DNA of 64,000 nt from positions 62,001 to 126,000 of the forward strand of contig CAJZBQ010000009.1 of assembly GCA_914767885.1 (NCBI GenBank), in the 5' to 3' direction. A model generated the notes under the pieces. The model was not told the origin of the DNA, ran no database searches, and saw only the letters and a program-made list of their open reading frames with translations. The translations under genes were made by a program, and so were the position numbers. Positions 55,314 through 64,000 of the stretch are shown here, piece after piece; position 1 is the first letter of the stretch; every line of letters starts with the position of its first letter. This DNA comes from Blepharisma stoltei. Lineage: Eukaryota; Ciliophora; Heterotrichea; Heterotrichida; Blepharismidae.

Positions 55314-57292
55314 TTAGCCAAAATTAATATCATCTTCAGTGATAAATTTCATATCAACTTTCTTCGAGTTTAAGTGCTCAATTATGTTTTTACTCCCTAC
55401 AATTCTTTCACCTTTTATTTCAAGAATCGCGTCTCCCTCAATTTCTTTTTCAATTATAGTATCTCCTCTTTCTTTGAATATCTGTAAAATCGGTTCATAA
55501 TTTTCTCCTTTAAATAAAACAGGAATTCCTTCTAATTTAATATCAGGAATTTTCATAGCAAGTTCCAAGAATTTCTTTCCTTTATATTTTACATCTTTTG
55601 CAATCCTCTCAGTCTCATTAACAAGATCCATCAGAGTTTTTATAGAAACTTGTTCAACAATTTGTTTTAAATATTCTTTTTGCTCTCTAATAAGTCCTAG
55701 CCTACTTGATATTGCAAGAATCACATCTTTTGTAGGGAATTTTACGATTGGTCCAAGCAAGCAGGAAGCAGCTTTTAAGTGGCTTCCATCAAATAGCAAT
55801 GTGATTTCTATAAAAGGCTGTGTTTCGTCGATTTCATAAATTACATTTGCAAATTGTTGTACATCTACATTTGGAGGCAAAAATAACGATGACCCCCCCC
55901 CTCAATCTTCATGTCTATTGCAACAAAAATTTTTCGAAAAAATTTTCATGCCTACTGCAACACAACATTTTTTATAAAAAAAATTAATGCATTTTTTCTC
56001 AAGGTGAGTTTCTCAAAAAGACCATAAAGCAGCGCTGCTGTAGGCGTGTCAATGAACTTCTCATCGAGGTTTGGACGGTTATTGTCATCGCTCGCATTTT
56101 ATTAAACTTATCTAGCTAAAAAGTACGGAAAAATTTAAGATGCGCATCGAAAATTTGTTGCAAGAGGGTTAGGATTATTACAGACAGGTGCTAGCCATAT
56201 TGGTGACGCAGTCACCAAAAACCTCCCGTACGGAAGGTTCTACCGCTTTTCGACACAAGCCCAGAGGTCTATGCCTCTTACGAGTACCTTCTGTCTCCTC
56301 CTTACCTTGCGACTTCAGTCTTGAGTGGGCGGCTTATGGATTTCTGCGGCCCTGCTACGGGCGATTGGAGGTCAAAGTGCCTTCCTTCGACAGCTACAGG
56401 AAAAAGACTGTTTCCCTGTGGCCTGGGCTGAAAACCCCAGTTTCTCGGTAGAGGAATGCCCATGGGTCCTCGGATCCAAAGAACGCTATTGAACGCATCT
56501 ATTTCCAACCATTGAAGCAGCCAAAACCTACCTGGATACACATTTCTTGAGCCTGCGTCTGATTCTCGGCTCGGAGTCGGTCCCAGTTCGCCGTAGCCAT
56601 AAGGTCTGGACTGCTTCGCCAAGAGGGCAGGTTGACACGTGTCGCCATTTTAATGTATATAATTTGTTTCAAGAGACATGAAAATTATTATTTTTTTTAT
56701 ATAAAATTTTATATTAAAAAAATTGCATTTTTGTTGCAATAGGCATGAAGATTGAGGGGGGGGGTCATCGTTAGATTAAAACTGACTGTGAACATTTCAA
56801 AGCAGAACTTATTAGTATTGGGAGTTCTGGTCTAAAATTATTCATATCAAAAGATTCTCCACACTTCAAATAATCAGGCGATACAATCGTCAGATCTGCC
56901 CTATGCCCATGAGCAACTTCTAGAAAATCAGCTTCAATAAAAGCGATATTTTCACTAACCCCATAAACTTCAGCATTTATTTGAGCAAAACCTATTTTCA
57001 CTGGATCTATATCAATAGCAATGACTTTGCAATACTTGGCAAATTGTATAGTAAAACCACCAACCCCACAAAGCGCATCAATCACAGAATTAGGCTTTCC
57101 TCTTAAAACTGCATATTTTGCTATTGATTTTACGATCTTTTCATGAGGTGTTACAAGCCAGCTATCCCAATCTAGTTTTATCCCTTCATCATATTTGGAA
57201 AAAATTCTGTACCTTTGTCGTCAATTTTCTTCTTCAATTTCTGGAGGCCTTTCTCCACTTATCCTATGGTCTTCTAAAGACTCTATTGCCAT
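55314..57292 (-). CDS. TGS1: trimethylguanosine synthase-like methyltransferase with C-terminal extension
   Basis: 361 residues after removing one 893-bp IES. The TGS1 core is recognisable: RYRIFSKYDEGIKLDWDSWL, VTPHEKIVKSIA, the SAM-binding VIDALCGVGGFTIQFAKYC and AIDIDPVKI, and the end VLFLPPNVDVQQF. A TGA codes Trp (EENWRQR). The catalytic SPPWGGP segment, which holds the m7G cap, is here reduced to VSPDYL. After the domain comes an extra region of about 130 residues (EGIPVLFKGENY, GDAILEIKGERIVGSKNII) that I do not recognise. Known role of TGS1: hypermethylation of snRNA and snoRNA caps. Confidence 0.82.
55886..56778. mobile_element. 893-bp TA-bounded MITE with nested retroposon
   Basis: TA at 55884-55885 and 56777-56778. 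Ends GACCCCCCCCTCAATCTTC, then a TTGCAACA-type inner repeat. The retroposon at 56167-56675 lies inside. Removal joins CSQSVL to FLPPNVDV in TGS1. Confidence 0.85.
56167..56675 (-). mobile_element. 509-bp retroposon nested in a MITE
   Basis: 15-bp target duplication AATTTGTTGCAAGAG / AATTTGTTTCAAGAG (one mismatch). Minus orientation, 5' end TATATACATTAAAATGGC. Provides the clearest consensus of the family 5' end. Confidence 0.88.
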
Positions 57293-57398
57293 ATGTTTAA
57301 AAATACACAAAATCTTTTTATTTTCTGCTCCTAATAAGTAATGTGTATTAAATTATATTTAATTTGGGATATTTCAGGCTTTTTTTATATAAAATTAT

Positions 57399-57623
57399 TT
57401 AAAATCTTAATCAAGCACAGTATAAAATTTTGTCTGCTGAATAATTCTTGATAGAATAGACATCAGGATCATTGCAAGTCGAGCTTGCAAAAGTATCAAA
57501 TGGGCTCATAGAAATATCATCACTTTGATGAGCTTTATTTGACAAACAAAAACACATACAGAGTTTCGCAAAAAATGACCTCTTAGGAATAGGGAGCAAT
57601 TTTTCTTTTGTAGTCGATTCCAT
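57399..57623 (-). CDS. small Cys-containing protein
   Basis: 74 residues; the frame passes a TGA (Trp) at residue 71 before its TAA. Contains KLCMCFCLSNKAHQ near the centre, a possible palmitoylated or hydrophobic patch, and a Ser/Asp-rich C-terminal half. No family recognised. Supported mainly by its ATG, codon content and the tight divergent promoter with the next gene. Confidence 0.45.
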
Positions 57624-57638
57624 TTATATAAAAAACCT
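57624..57638. promoter_or_regulatory. 15-bp bidirectional intergenic promoter
   Basis: Only 15 bp (TTATATAAAAAACCT) separate the two divergent ATGs. Core promoter elements must lie in this gap or inside the coding regions, or the transcripts must overlap. Confidence 0.5.
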
Positions 57639-58224
57639 ATGAACGACGAAGAACAGTATAGAGAAATTTATAGAATGCTGCTGCGACAAATTTCTGTTGG
57701 AAGCTTAAGAGTCAGGATTACGGAACTTGCCACTTTTGTAGTTCGGATTCAAAGAGAAGTTGTCCATAGAGATGAAGAAGATGCGTTGAGAAGACTTGAA
57801 AATAGCTTGGTTAATGCTTTTAAAGAGGCTAGTGAAGACCCTGAATATATATGCTCTATAAAGGGAAATAGCTTGAGCGTTTATATTTTATTTTAATAAA
57901 AAAATTTCTATATTTATTTAGCCTTATTTTAATTTTCAAAGCATAACTGAAGATGAATTTGTAAGATGCATGATGGACGTTGACAAAAAAGCGCCTTGGG
58001 ATCATTATGATAGATTTTTGAAAAGAACTTATGAGAGTTTGAAATCAACGCCTTTGGGGATCAGAATTGAAGACTATATACAGTTATGTGAAAGCGCATT
58101 TGGGATTAAGGTCGATGATGAGATGGCAAGAGTGCTAGAAGATAAAGTAGGAAAATACATTGATTTGAAAACGTTTTTGAATTTAAGTGGAAAATTATAC
58201 CATTCTAACAATTGTCGAAATTAA
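57639..58224 (+). CDS. helical protein of unknown function
   Basis: 180 residues after removing a 43-bp segment at 57879-57921. The N-terminal half is helical and rich in Arg and Glu (IYRMLLRQISVGSLRVRI). The C-terminal half (EDEFVRCMMDVDKKAPWD, RIEDYIQLCESAFGIKVDDE) has an EF-hand-like rhythm but lacks a full calcium loop. Function unknown. Confidence 0.6.
57879..57921 (+). other. 43-bp interruption: long intron or very short IES
   Basis: GT...AG ends and an in-frame TAA lie within it. A TA-bounded join of the same length (57884-57926) also keeps frame, so the two explanations cannot be told apart here. Confidence 0.45.
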
Positions 58225-58352
58225 GGTTTGGTATTTAAAAAGATTACGACTATATTAAATTAATAAAATGGTTTTAGCTTGCAGATAAAGATCCAAATTT
58301 TATCATAATAGCATAGAATAATCCTAATAAAAATTATATTTGAACACTGTAA

Positions 58353-60006
58353 ATGGAAACAAGCATAGAGCAAGATCTTGAAAAATATTATAAAGAACAG
58401 TATTTTTAATACAGTGCAATACATAAATCAGCAGAAATTAGTCCATCAATAAATAATTTACGGTCAGATAACAAATCACTCTTAATTATCAGAGACTTAG
58501 AAAATAAAATTCAGGAGCTTGAAGAATCAAACAGATTTTTAAGAAAAAAATTCAATGACTCTGAGCTTAAAAATAATGAACTCTCACAGTCAATTGCTTT
58601 ACTTGAAAAAGGATTAAAAAAATCCACTTTAGAAGCTGAAAAATATAAGCACGAGCTTGAATACATTCAACATAACATTCAAAATCCAAAAGAAAATCAC
58701 AAAATTGAAATTGAAGCAGAAACACTTAAGGATGAACTGTCTCATTTCAAAGAAAAGAAAAATCAACAAATCTCTGTTTTAATTGAAACTTGTGAAAAAT
58801 TACAAGAAGAACTGCTAGCATTCAAAGAAAAAGAGAAGAAGTTCAAACTTTACAAAAGAAAATATTTAGCGCTTGAAAGTGCATTAAACCACTTAACAAT
58901 AGAGAAGGATAAGAAAATCGATCATTTGCAAAGTAAAATAAAAATATTGAAAAACAAGATTAGTTTTAATACACCTTATTCAGAAAGACATAGCCAAAAG
59001 CCAAGATTTCGATCAAAAAGTCCTGGAACAATATCTCCAATAAGAAGCTCCTCACCATTGACCACATCGAGAACGAGGGCTTCTGAAATGGAGGGTATCA
59101 GCTCCAAAATTTTAGATCTTGAAAGAGCTCAGTTAGAATATAGAAAGAAGCTTACGTCATTATTGGCAGAGCCATCAATATCTAGGAATGAGATAGAGAA
59201 ATTAAAATATTTGTTAACTCCCTTCCTTTAAATTTGGGCAAAATGCTGCCATCCATTGAGTTTGGGTAAATTTTATTACCTATAGGTAAAAATTACGCTT
59301 CTGTGAAAATATTTTTTATACCGAATTTAACGTTGCCAAAATGAAAATTTTAAGAAAACTTGTTCTATTTTAAGGAGGGAGTATAAATAGATACCTTTTA
59401 CCTAAGCTAGCACTTTGAAAAATAAATTTGAATAATATAAAATTTCTTCTATATTAAAATTTAATATTAACATTTTTTTCAAAAAAAATTTACCTTCTTT
59501 ATAGGAACGAATGTTTTATATCTGTAAAAATTTAAAGAGGAGAGAGTAAAGCAGAATGATGATAAGCTACAAGAAAGCAAAAAAATACAAGCACATATCC
59601 TTACTCCCCCCCCCCTCCGTGAGTGAATAAAACCATTAGAAAAATCGCTATTTTTTGCCCAAAAACCCACCCTCGGTGAATGAACAAAAATGTTTTTAAT
59701 AGAAAATTTGTTTTATGAAAAAAGAAATTGATATATAAGTGATAATTAGTATAATGAAATCTCGAGATAATTCTGTTTAATTTTAAACACATTGCGTTTT
59801 AAAACATAAATTTAATAAATTAAATCAATATTTGCTTCCCAATTTTTGCAAATTAGGATTTTTTAAAAATTTCGAAAAAAAAAAAAATTCTATATAATTT
59901 ATATATAAATTTTTTAAAAAAAAAAATTAACCCCCCTCCGTGAGTGAACAAAATTTTTTTGTTCACTCACGGAGGGGGGGGAGTTAGAGATGTATTAAAT
60001 TATTAA
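58353..60006 (+). CDS. coiled-coil protein with one intron and two IESs
   Basis: 307 residues after removing one 15-nt intron and IESs of 332 and 383 bp. Nearly all coiled coil (LENKIQELEESNRFLRKKF, KLQEELLAFKEKEKKFKLYK), with a disordered basic Ser/Pro stretch near residues 215-245 (RFRSKSPGTISPIRSSSP). The last 25 residues lie beyond the IESs. Probably cytoskeletal. It stops 13 bp before the next ATG. Confidence 0.78.
58400..58414 (+). other. 15-nt intron
   Basis: GTATTTTTAATACAG. It holds an in-frame TAA; splicing joins YKEH to AIHKSAEI. Confidence 0.88.
59217..59548. mobile_element. TA-bounded MITE related to the TTTAAATTGG family
   Basis: TA at 59215-59216 and 59547-59548. Ends ACTCCCTTCCTTTAAATTTG and its imperfect complement; a further end-like motif at about 59360-59390 suggests a composite. 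Removal joins KLKYLL to KQNDDKLQES. Confidence 0.75.
59604..59986. mobile_element. TA-bounded C/G-tract MITE IES, best-preserved copy
   Basis: TA at 59602-59603 and 59985-59986. Both ends read CTCCCCCCCCCCTCCGTGAG. The right end contains an extra nested pair of the same motif. Removal joins QAHIL to RDVLNY. Confidence 0.85.
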
Positions 60007-60019
60007 TTATAATAATAAA

Positions 60020-62623
60020 ATGAGGAAATGCAGATGTAGATGCATGAGGCCATTCTATTATCAAAATCAGCAATTAAAAGATCGTCATCCAGTTCCTTTG
60101 AGGAGCATTGATGTTAAGGTAACAGTAAACAATCTTTTAGCTGTAACTCAACTTTTTCAAGTTTTTCAAAATATTGAAGATCGGCCAATCGAATGCGAGT
60201 ATGTCTTTCCTATAGAAGACGAATGTGCTATAACTGATATAAAAATTCATCTACAAGATGGATCTATTGTGACTGGAATAGTCAAGGAGCTAGAAGAAGC
60301 CACAGAAATATACCAAGATGCTATATCTGAAGGAAACTCTGCATTTCTGGCGAAGTCTGATAAAAAAGATATGATGACTTTGACAGTTGGGAATTTGCAG
60401 CCAGGAGAGACAGTAACTGTAGAATTCAGATATGCAAGCCCAGTACAAAATAATCTTGATAACTGAAAATTATTCTTACCTAAGTCGCTTACCCCTCTTC
60501 AAAAGGGTGAGTTTCTTAAACAGAAAAGGCCAGACTCTATAAAAGTCAGGGGATGCGCATATGATTTCAACTTTCAATTAGAAATAAATTCAGAAACTGA
60601 AATCTTTGATTACTCTTGCAAACCAGACTATCTATTATGGGAGTTAAACGAAGATAAAACTCAGCTAAAAGCAAAATTCAATGAAAATGCAGAGTTTTAT
60701 CCTAATTCTGAGCTTGTCATTTATTATAAAAATCTAAATGTGAATGCTCCCCAATGTATTTTGCAAGAAGATGAAGGAAATTATGCAGGCCTGATTTCTT
60801 TTATTCCTTATGATAGAAACGAAGAAATTGAAAATTTAGAAGTAAGCGGAGAATTTATATTATTACTAGATAGGAGTGGCTCAATGAAAGGAGAAAAAAT
60901 CAAAATGGCTAAAGAAGCAACGTTAATTTTCCTTAAAAGTTTACCAGAAAAATCAAAATTTAATATTATAAGCTTTGGGAGCTATTATACCCCAATGTTT
61001 AAAAAATCTGTGGAGTATTCTGAAGATTCGCTAGCTGAAGCAATTGAAAAACTCAACAAATTTAAAGCAGATATGGAGGGAACTAATATTTATGATCCAT
61101 TATTATCTATATATGAGTCTTCGCCTAATTCCAAATACCCAAGATCAATATTTCTAGTAACAGATGGCGAAGTCTTACAGCCAGAAAGAGTAATACAATT
61201 AATTTTTGATAATTCAGAATCTTCGAGAGTTAATGCATTTGGCATTGGTAAAGATGTAGCCTCCATGTCAAATGACAGTGGAATTTTGGCAGTTATATTT
61301 CATCGAAATACATTTGGTCGAAATTTTTTAAGAGTGCGACATTTGGCCGAAAATTAACGGTTTTTTTTCTCGGTCAAATGTCTCACTATCAAAAATTTTC
61401 AACCAATTTTCGGCCAAAAAATTTTTCGGTGAAATGGATAATATCAAAAAGGCAATGTCATTTGACCTGCACCAAAAAATGTATCTACAGAACTAGTAAA
61501 ATCCTGTGCTAAAGCTGGGGGTGGTTTGCACTCTTTTATTAAAAACCTCAAAGATATGTCAGGAGAAATGATCAATGTTCTAAAAAAATGCATGATGCCT
61601 GCAATATCGAATCTTCATATGACTTCAAAAGAAAATATTGTCTATTCTCCTCAAAAATTAAAAAATATTTATTATGGAGAAAGGCTTACTATTTATGCAC
61701 ATCTTGGAAATATCATTCCTACTCAAGAAATCTTACTAGAATGCTTTGATACCAAAGCAGATGAAAAAATTACCTTTTCTGTTAATTTTGGAAATAAAAT
61801 AGAAGGGAACGATGTTTTTAAATTATGGGCAAAAAATAGAATTGATGAGTTTACGGTGCTTGAAACCACTGGAAATACTCAAAATATTGTGGAGCTTTCA
61901 GTAAAATATCAATTGATCTCAAAATATACAGCTTTTATTGCTGTAAAAAAGAATACGAGCAGTGCTGGTGGAGAGATGGAATTAAGAGAAATTCCACAGC
62001 CAGATATGAGAAGCAAATTTAGAACAAAAGCTAGAAAAACTGCATCAATGATTGGTCTATCTGCTGCCTGCAGAGGTAGAGTAAGTATAGGCAGAGGGGG
62101 AGGAGGATTGAGCTTTCTATCTAAAAAAACATGGCATGGAGGAATTACTATGAAAAAATTGAGTAAACAATGAAAACAAGAATCCTTCAGCCTTCAAGCT
62201 GAGGAATCATCAGAAAGTTCTTCAAATTTTAGTGGTGCATTGGAAGAGCAGGAAACAAGTATCAAATGTGATAAAAGAAAAAGATCTAGAAGTAGATCAC
62301 TTGAAAAATCTCCAGCTAAAAAAGAAATCGAAGTCAAAGGATCTATTTATATGCAGCTTCTAACTCTCCAATTATTTGATGGCTCTTGGGATCTTAATAG
62401 AGTTTCAAAGCTTCTTAAATGCTCCTCACAAATTCCTCAAGAGATTTCATCTTTGCCGGATTCTGAAAAAATCTGGGCAACACTATTAGCTCTTGCTTTC
62501 TTACAAAAAAAGCATCTTGACACTAAATCCTCATGGGAACTTATAGAAAGAAAAGCATTAAAATGGCTCAAAAAACTTGGAGTTTCTCCTCATTTAATAT
62601 CATTAGCAATACCTTCTTTTTAA
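60020..62623 (+). CDS. VIT and von Willebrand A domain protein
   Basis: 792 residues after removing a 225-bp IES; TGA encodes Trp (NLDNWKLFL, SKQWKQES). The VIT domain (about 20-140) has VNNLLAVTQLFQVFQN, CEYVFPI and NLQPGETVTVEF. The VWA domain begins FILLLDRSGSMKGEKI, with an intact MIDAS (DxSxS), and ends SRVNAFGIGKDVSTELVK, CAKAGGG across the repaired IES. The C-terminus holds a basic nuclear-type stretch (KRKRSRSRSLEKSPAKK) and a VWA5A/PARP4-type helical end (DGSWDLN, KIWATLLALAFL). Related proteins are vault- or matrix-associated; role here unknown. Confidence 0.88.
61259..61483. mobile_element. 225-bp TA-bounded MITE IES, ATTTCATCGAAA family
   Basis: TA at 61257-61258 and 61482-61483. 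Contains arms ATTTCATCGAAATACATTTG and TTTTTCGGTGAAAT, as in 354-545, and outer TCAAATGACA repeats. Removal restores FGIGKDVSTELV. Confidence 0.82.
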
Positions 62624-62637
62624 ATGTCTTTTAATAT

Positions 62638-63565
62638 TTAATTTACGAAATTCTTAACATGTCTGAGCCATTCCATGTAGCACCTATGCTCTTTGTCAAT
62701 TGAATACATTTCAATAAAAAAAGCTAAATTATCATCAACTCCAAAGTCCTTCAAATACTCTGTTAGCAAGTTTTGGACCTTTTTGTGAAGATTTACAAAT
62801 TGAGGACCTCTGTATTCGCCACCTTTTCTACCAAATGTCGATTGACGCTTTATGTTAGCTAAATTGTCACTAAAAACGACATTGGCAACAGTGATTTCTT
62901 GATCCAGGCAAAGACATTCAAAGATGAAACCTGTGTTTGTGTTCGGTTTCTTACTCCTAATGGCAAGTAAAATTAATGGAAAATCGAAACCTTCAAGAGC
63001 AAACAAAATTGTTTCATAATTTTTTTTAATTATAATTTTTATATTGAGATCATTAAATTTACCTCAATAATTAAAATAGATTTTCTTTCCAAATTTTAAG
63101 AATTTAAATCTCATTAAATATACAATTTTATAATAATTTTCAAGTAAAAAATCGACTGCTCTATTAGAAAGCAAAACAACTTGCTTAATTTTAAAGAAGC
63201 AAATTAACCAGTACTTGAAAATCTATATAAATTCCTGGCGGTTCATCCTGCTCTAGATTGCTTTGAGATTCTCCAGGCTCATCGGCTTCATCAACGGATG
63301 GAGCTTTTACATGAAAAGTTATTTCAACTTCAGCATCGTTAAATTTCTTCTGGAGAGTAACTAATGTGTGATCTTCGCGTTCGAATAGCTTAAATCCACT
63401 ATTTCTCATGTATGATGAAATTTCATCCTCTTCTTTGTATATCTTATGATCATACTCTAGTTCATTTTCAAGAGCCTTTGCTAATCGCTTATGAGAAATT
63501 GAAGAAAATGATCTGAAAGAATTAAAAATTGGACGGGTGAGCATACGCGCTTGTCGAACCAGCAT
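62638..63565 (-). CDS. p32 / MAM33-family mitochondrial matrix protein
   Basis: 226 residues after removing a 247-bp IES. The N-terminus is a typical mitochondrial leader (MLVRQARMLTRPIFNSFRSF). The body matches the MAM33/C1QBP fold order: ALENELEYDHKIYKEED, VTLQKKFNDAEVEITFHV, an acidic loop, PPGIYIDFQVLVRSKK (restored across the IES), GFIFECLCLD, and the last helices YRGPQFVNLHKKVQNLLTEY, then LRHVKNFVN. Known role: mitochondrial translation and respiration support. Shares no special context with neighbours. Confidence 0.85.
62960..63206. mobile_element. 247-bp TA-bounded IES in the p32 gene
   Basis: TA at 62958-62959 and 63205-63206. AT-rich with in-frame stops. Removal joins IDFQVL to VRSKKPNTNTGF, giving the expected p32 strand order. 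Confidence 0.8.
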
Positions 63566-63735
63566 TTTTATTAATAAATAGAAGCCTAAATCTAAATAGT
63601 AAATGGAAAAATCTGCACAATAGCAAATAGATGATGCACAAGCAATAATGAATAATAGAAAATTATATAAGAGCTTAGATTTAAATTGAATTTTCGAAGG
63701 TAGTGGCTTAAATAATTTATAAATAGTGTATATAC

Positions 63736-64000
63736 TTAGTTAAATGAGGGGGTAGGAGCTTTAATCTTGAGGATATTAAGCTGCAATGATAGTCTAGATA
63801 TTTTAGCTTTCAATTCAGCCTTATCTGCATCCCCTTCTTGATAGGCTCAACAGAATCTCTTGTTAAATCTACTTATGATTTCCAACTCCTTTAATTCTCT
63901 ACATAGCCTCAGCAAAGAAGAGAATACTGTTGATTTTTTTATAAAGACTTTGGCTATGTCTGAATATGACTTTAGGTCAATTTTGTATGGCCTCTATGTA
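63736..64000 (-). CDS. 3' end of an unknown gene, runs off right edge
   Basis: The last 85 or so codons of a minus-strand gene ending with TAA at 63736-63738. Includes SSLLRLCRELKELEIISRFN, KRFCWAYQEGDADKAELKAK (Trp by TGA) and ends KAPTPSFN. A TAG at 63994-63996 precedes the open frame; with the sequence TACATAG it would fit the 3' end of a 15-nt intron cut by the window edge. No family recognised. Confidence 0.55.

Noticed and set aside
56188..56451. An 87-codon plus-strand frame in GC-rich DNA
   Set aside because: It is antisense to a retroposon; GC-rich composition lengthens chance frames.

Overview
This window reads as germline (micronuclear) DNA of a heterotrich ciliate, most probably Blepharisma. 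Four signs in the sequence point there. (1) TGA is read as tryptophan in almost every gene, at positions where the family has Trp, while TAA and TAG are the only stops. (2) Seven introns of exactly 15 nt (GT...AG) can be placed, two of them at matching positions in two MFS paralogs. (3) Genes are very AT-rich and tightly packed; one divergent pair has only 15 bp between start codons. (4) Many coding regions are cut by DNA segments whose removal restores an intact, family-conserved reading frame. Most of these have a TA at both ends, the hallmark of internal eliminated sequences (IESs). I recall published work describing Blepharisma IESs as rich in MITEs, and the repeats here fit that.

Layout: 0-10.7 kb holds a WD40 gene (runs off the left edge), two small membrane proteins, two tandem MFS transporters, CFAP410, a 7TM protein and a TBC RabGAP. 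10.7-17.4 kb holds GSTZ1, a synaptojanin-like SAC/5-phosphatase with three insertions, and a coiled-coil gene with nested insertions. 18.3-30 kb holds an LRR protein, a HAPSTR1-like protein, a 2-phosphoglycerate-kinase/LPA1-like NTPase, a coiled-coil protein, sulfite oxidase (three insertions), a DYRK kinase and NOP58 (two). 30-42 kb holds a B-box protein, a FYVE-like protein with three insertions and its uninterrupted paralog, a secreted protein, GEMIN2, a basic protein and a PI4KB-like lipid kinase (two, one with a nested retroposon). 42-64 kb holds eIF5 (three), a large PAS/multi-TM Tiny-macrocysts-like protein, a TSNAXIP1-like protein, M17 aminopeptidase (two), TGS1 (one, with a nested retroposon), small proteins, a VIT/VWA protein, a p32/MAM33 protein and a partial gene at the right edge.

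The insertions fall into a few families: C/G-tract MITEs with ends like CTCCCCCCTCCGTGAGTG, CTCCCCCCTTTAAATTGG or GACCCCCCCTCAATCTTC; near-palindromic hairpin MITEs of about 210-240 bp, some carrying a tRNA T-arm-like box in both arms; a MITE family with ATTTCATCGAAA ends; and GC-rich retroposons (about 0.2-1.5 kb) with a conserved 5' end (TATACATTAAAATGGC-like), 3' pentamer repeats and 8-16 bp target duplications. Several of the best-supported insertions have no TA at the repaired junction (AGCTGTG, GCAAAT, AGCCAAAA), which is the most unusual observation here. All joins were inferred by reading frame and family conservation, not by comparison with a somatic genome. Where I say that removal restores the frame, the summed exon lengths were checked to be multiples of three.
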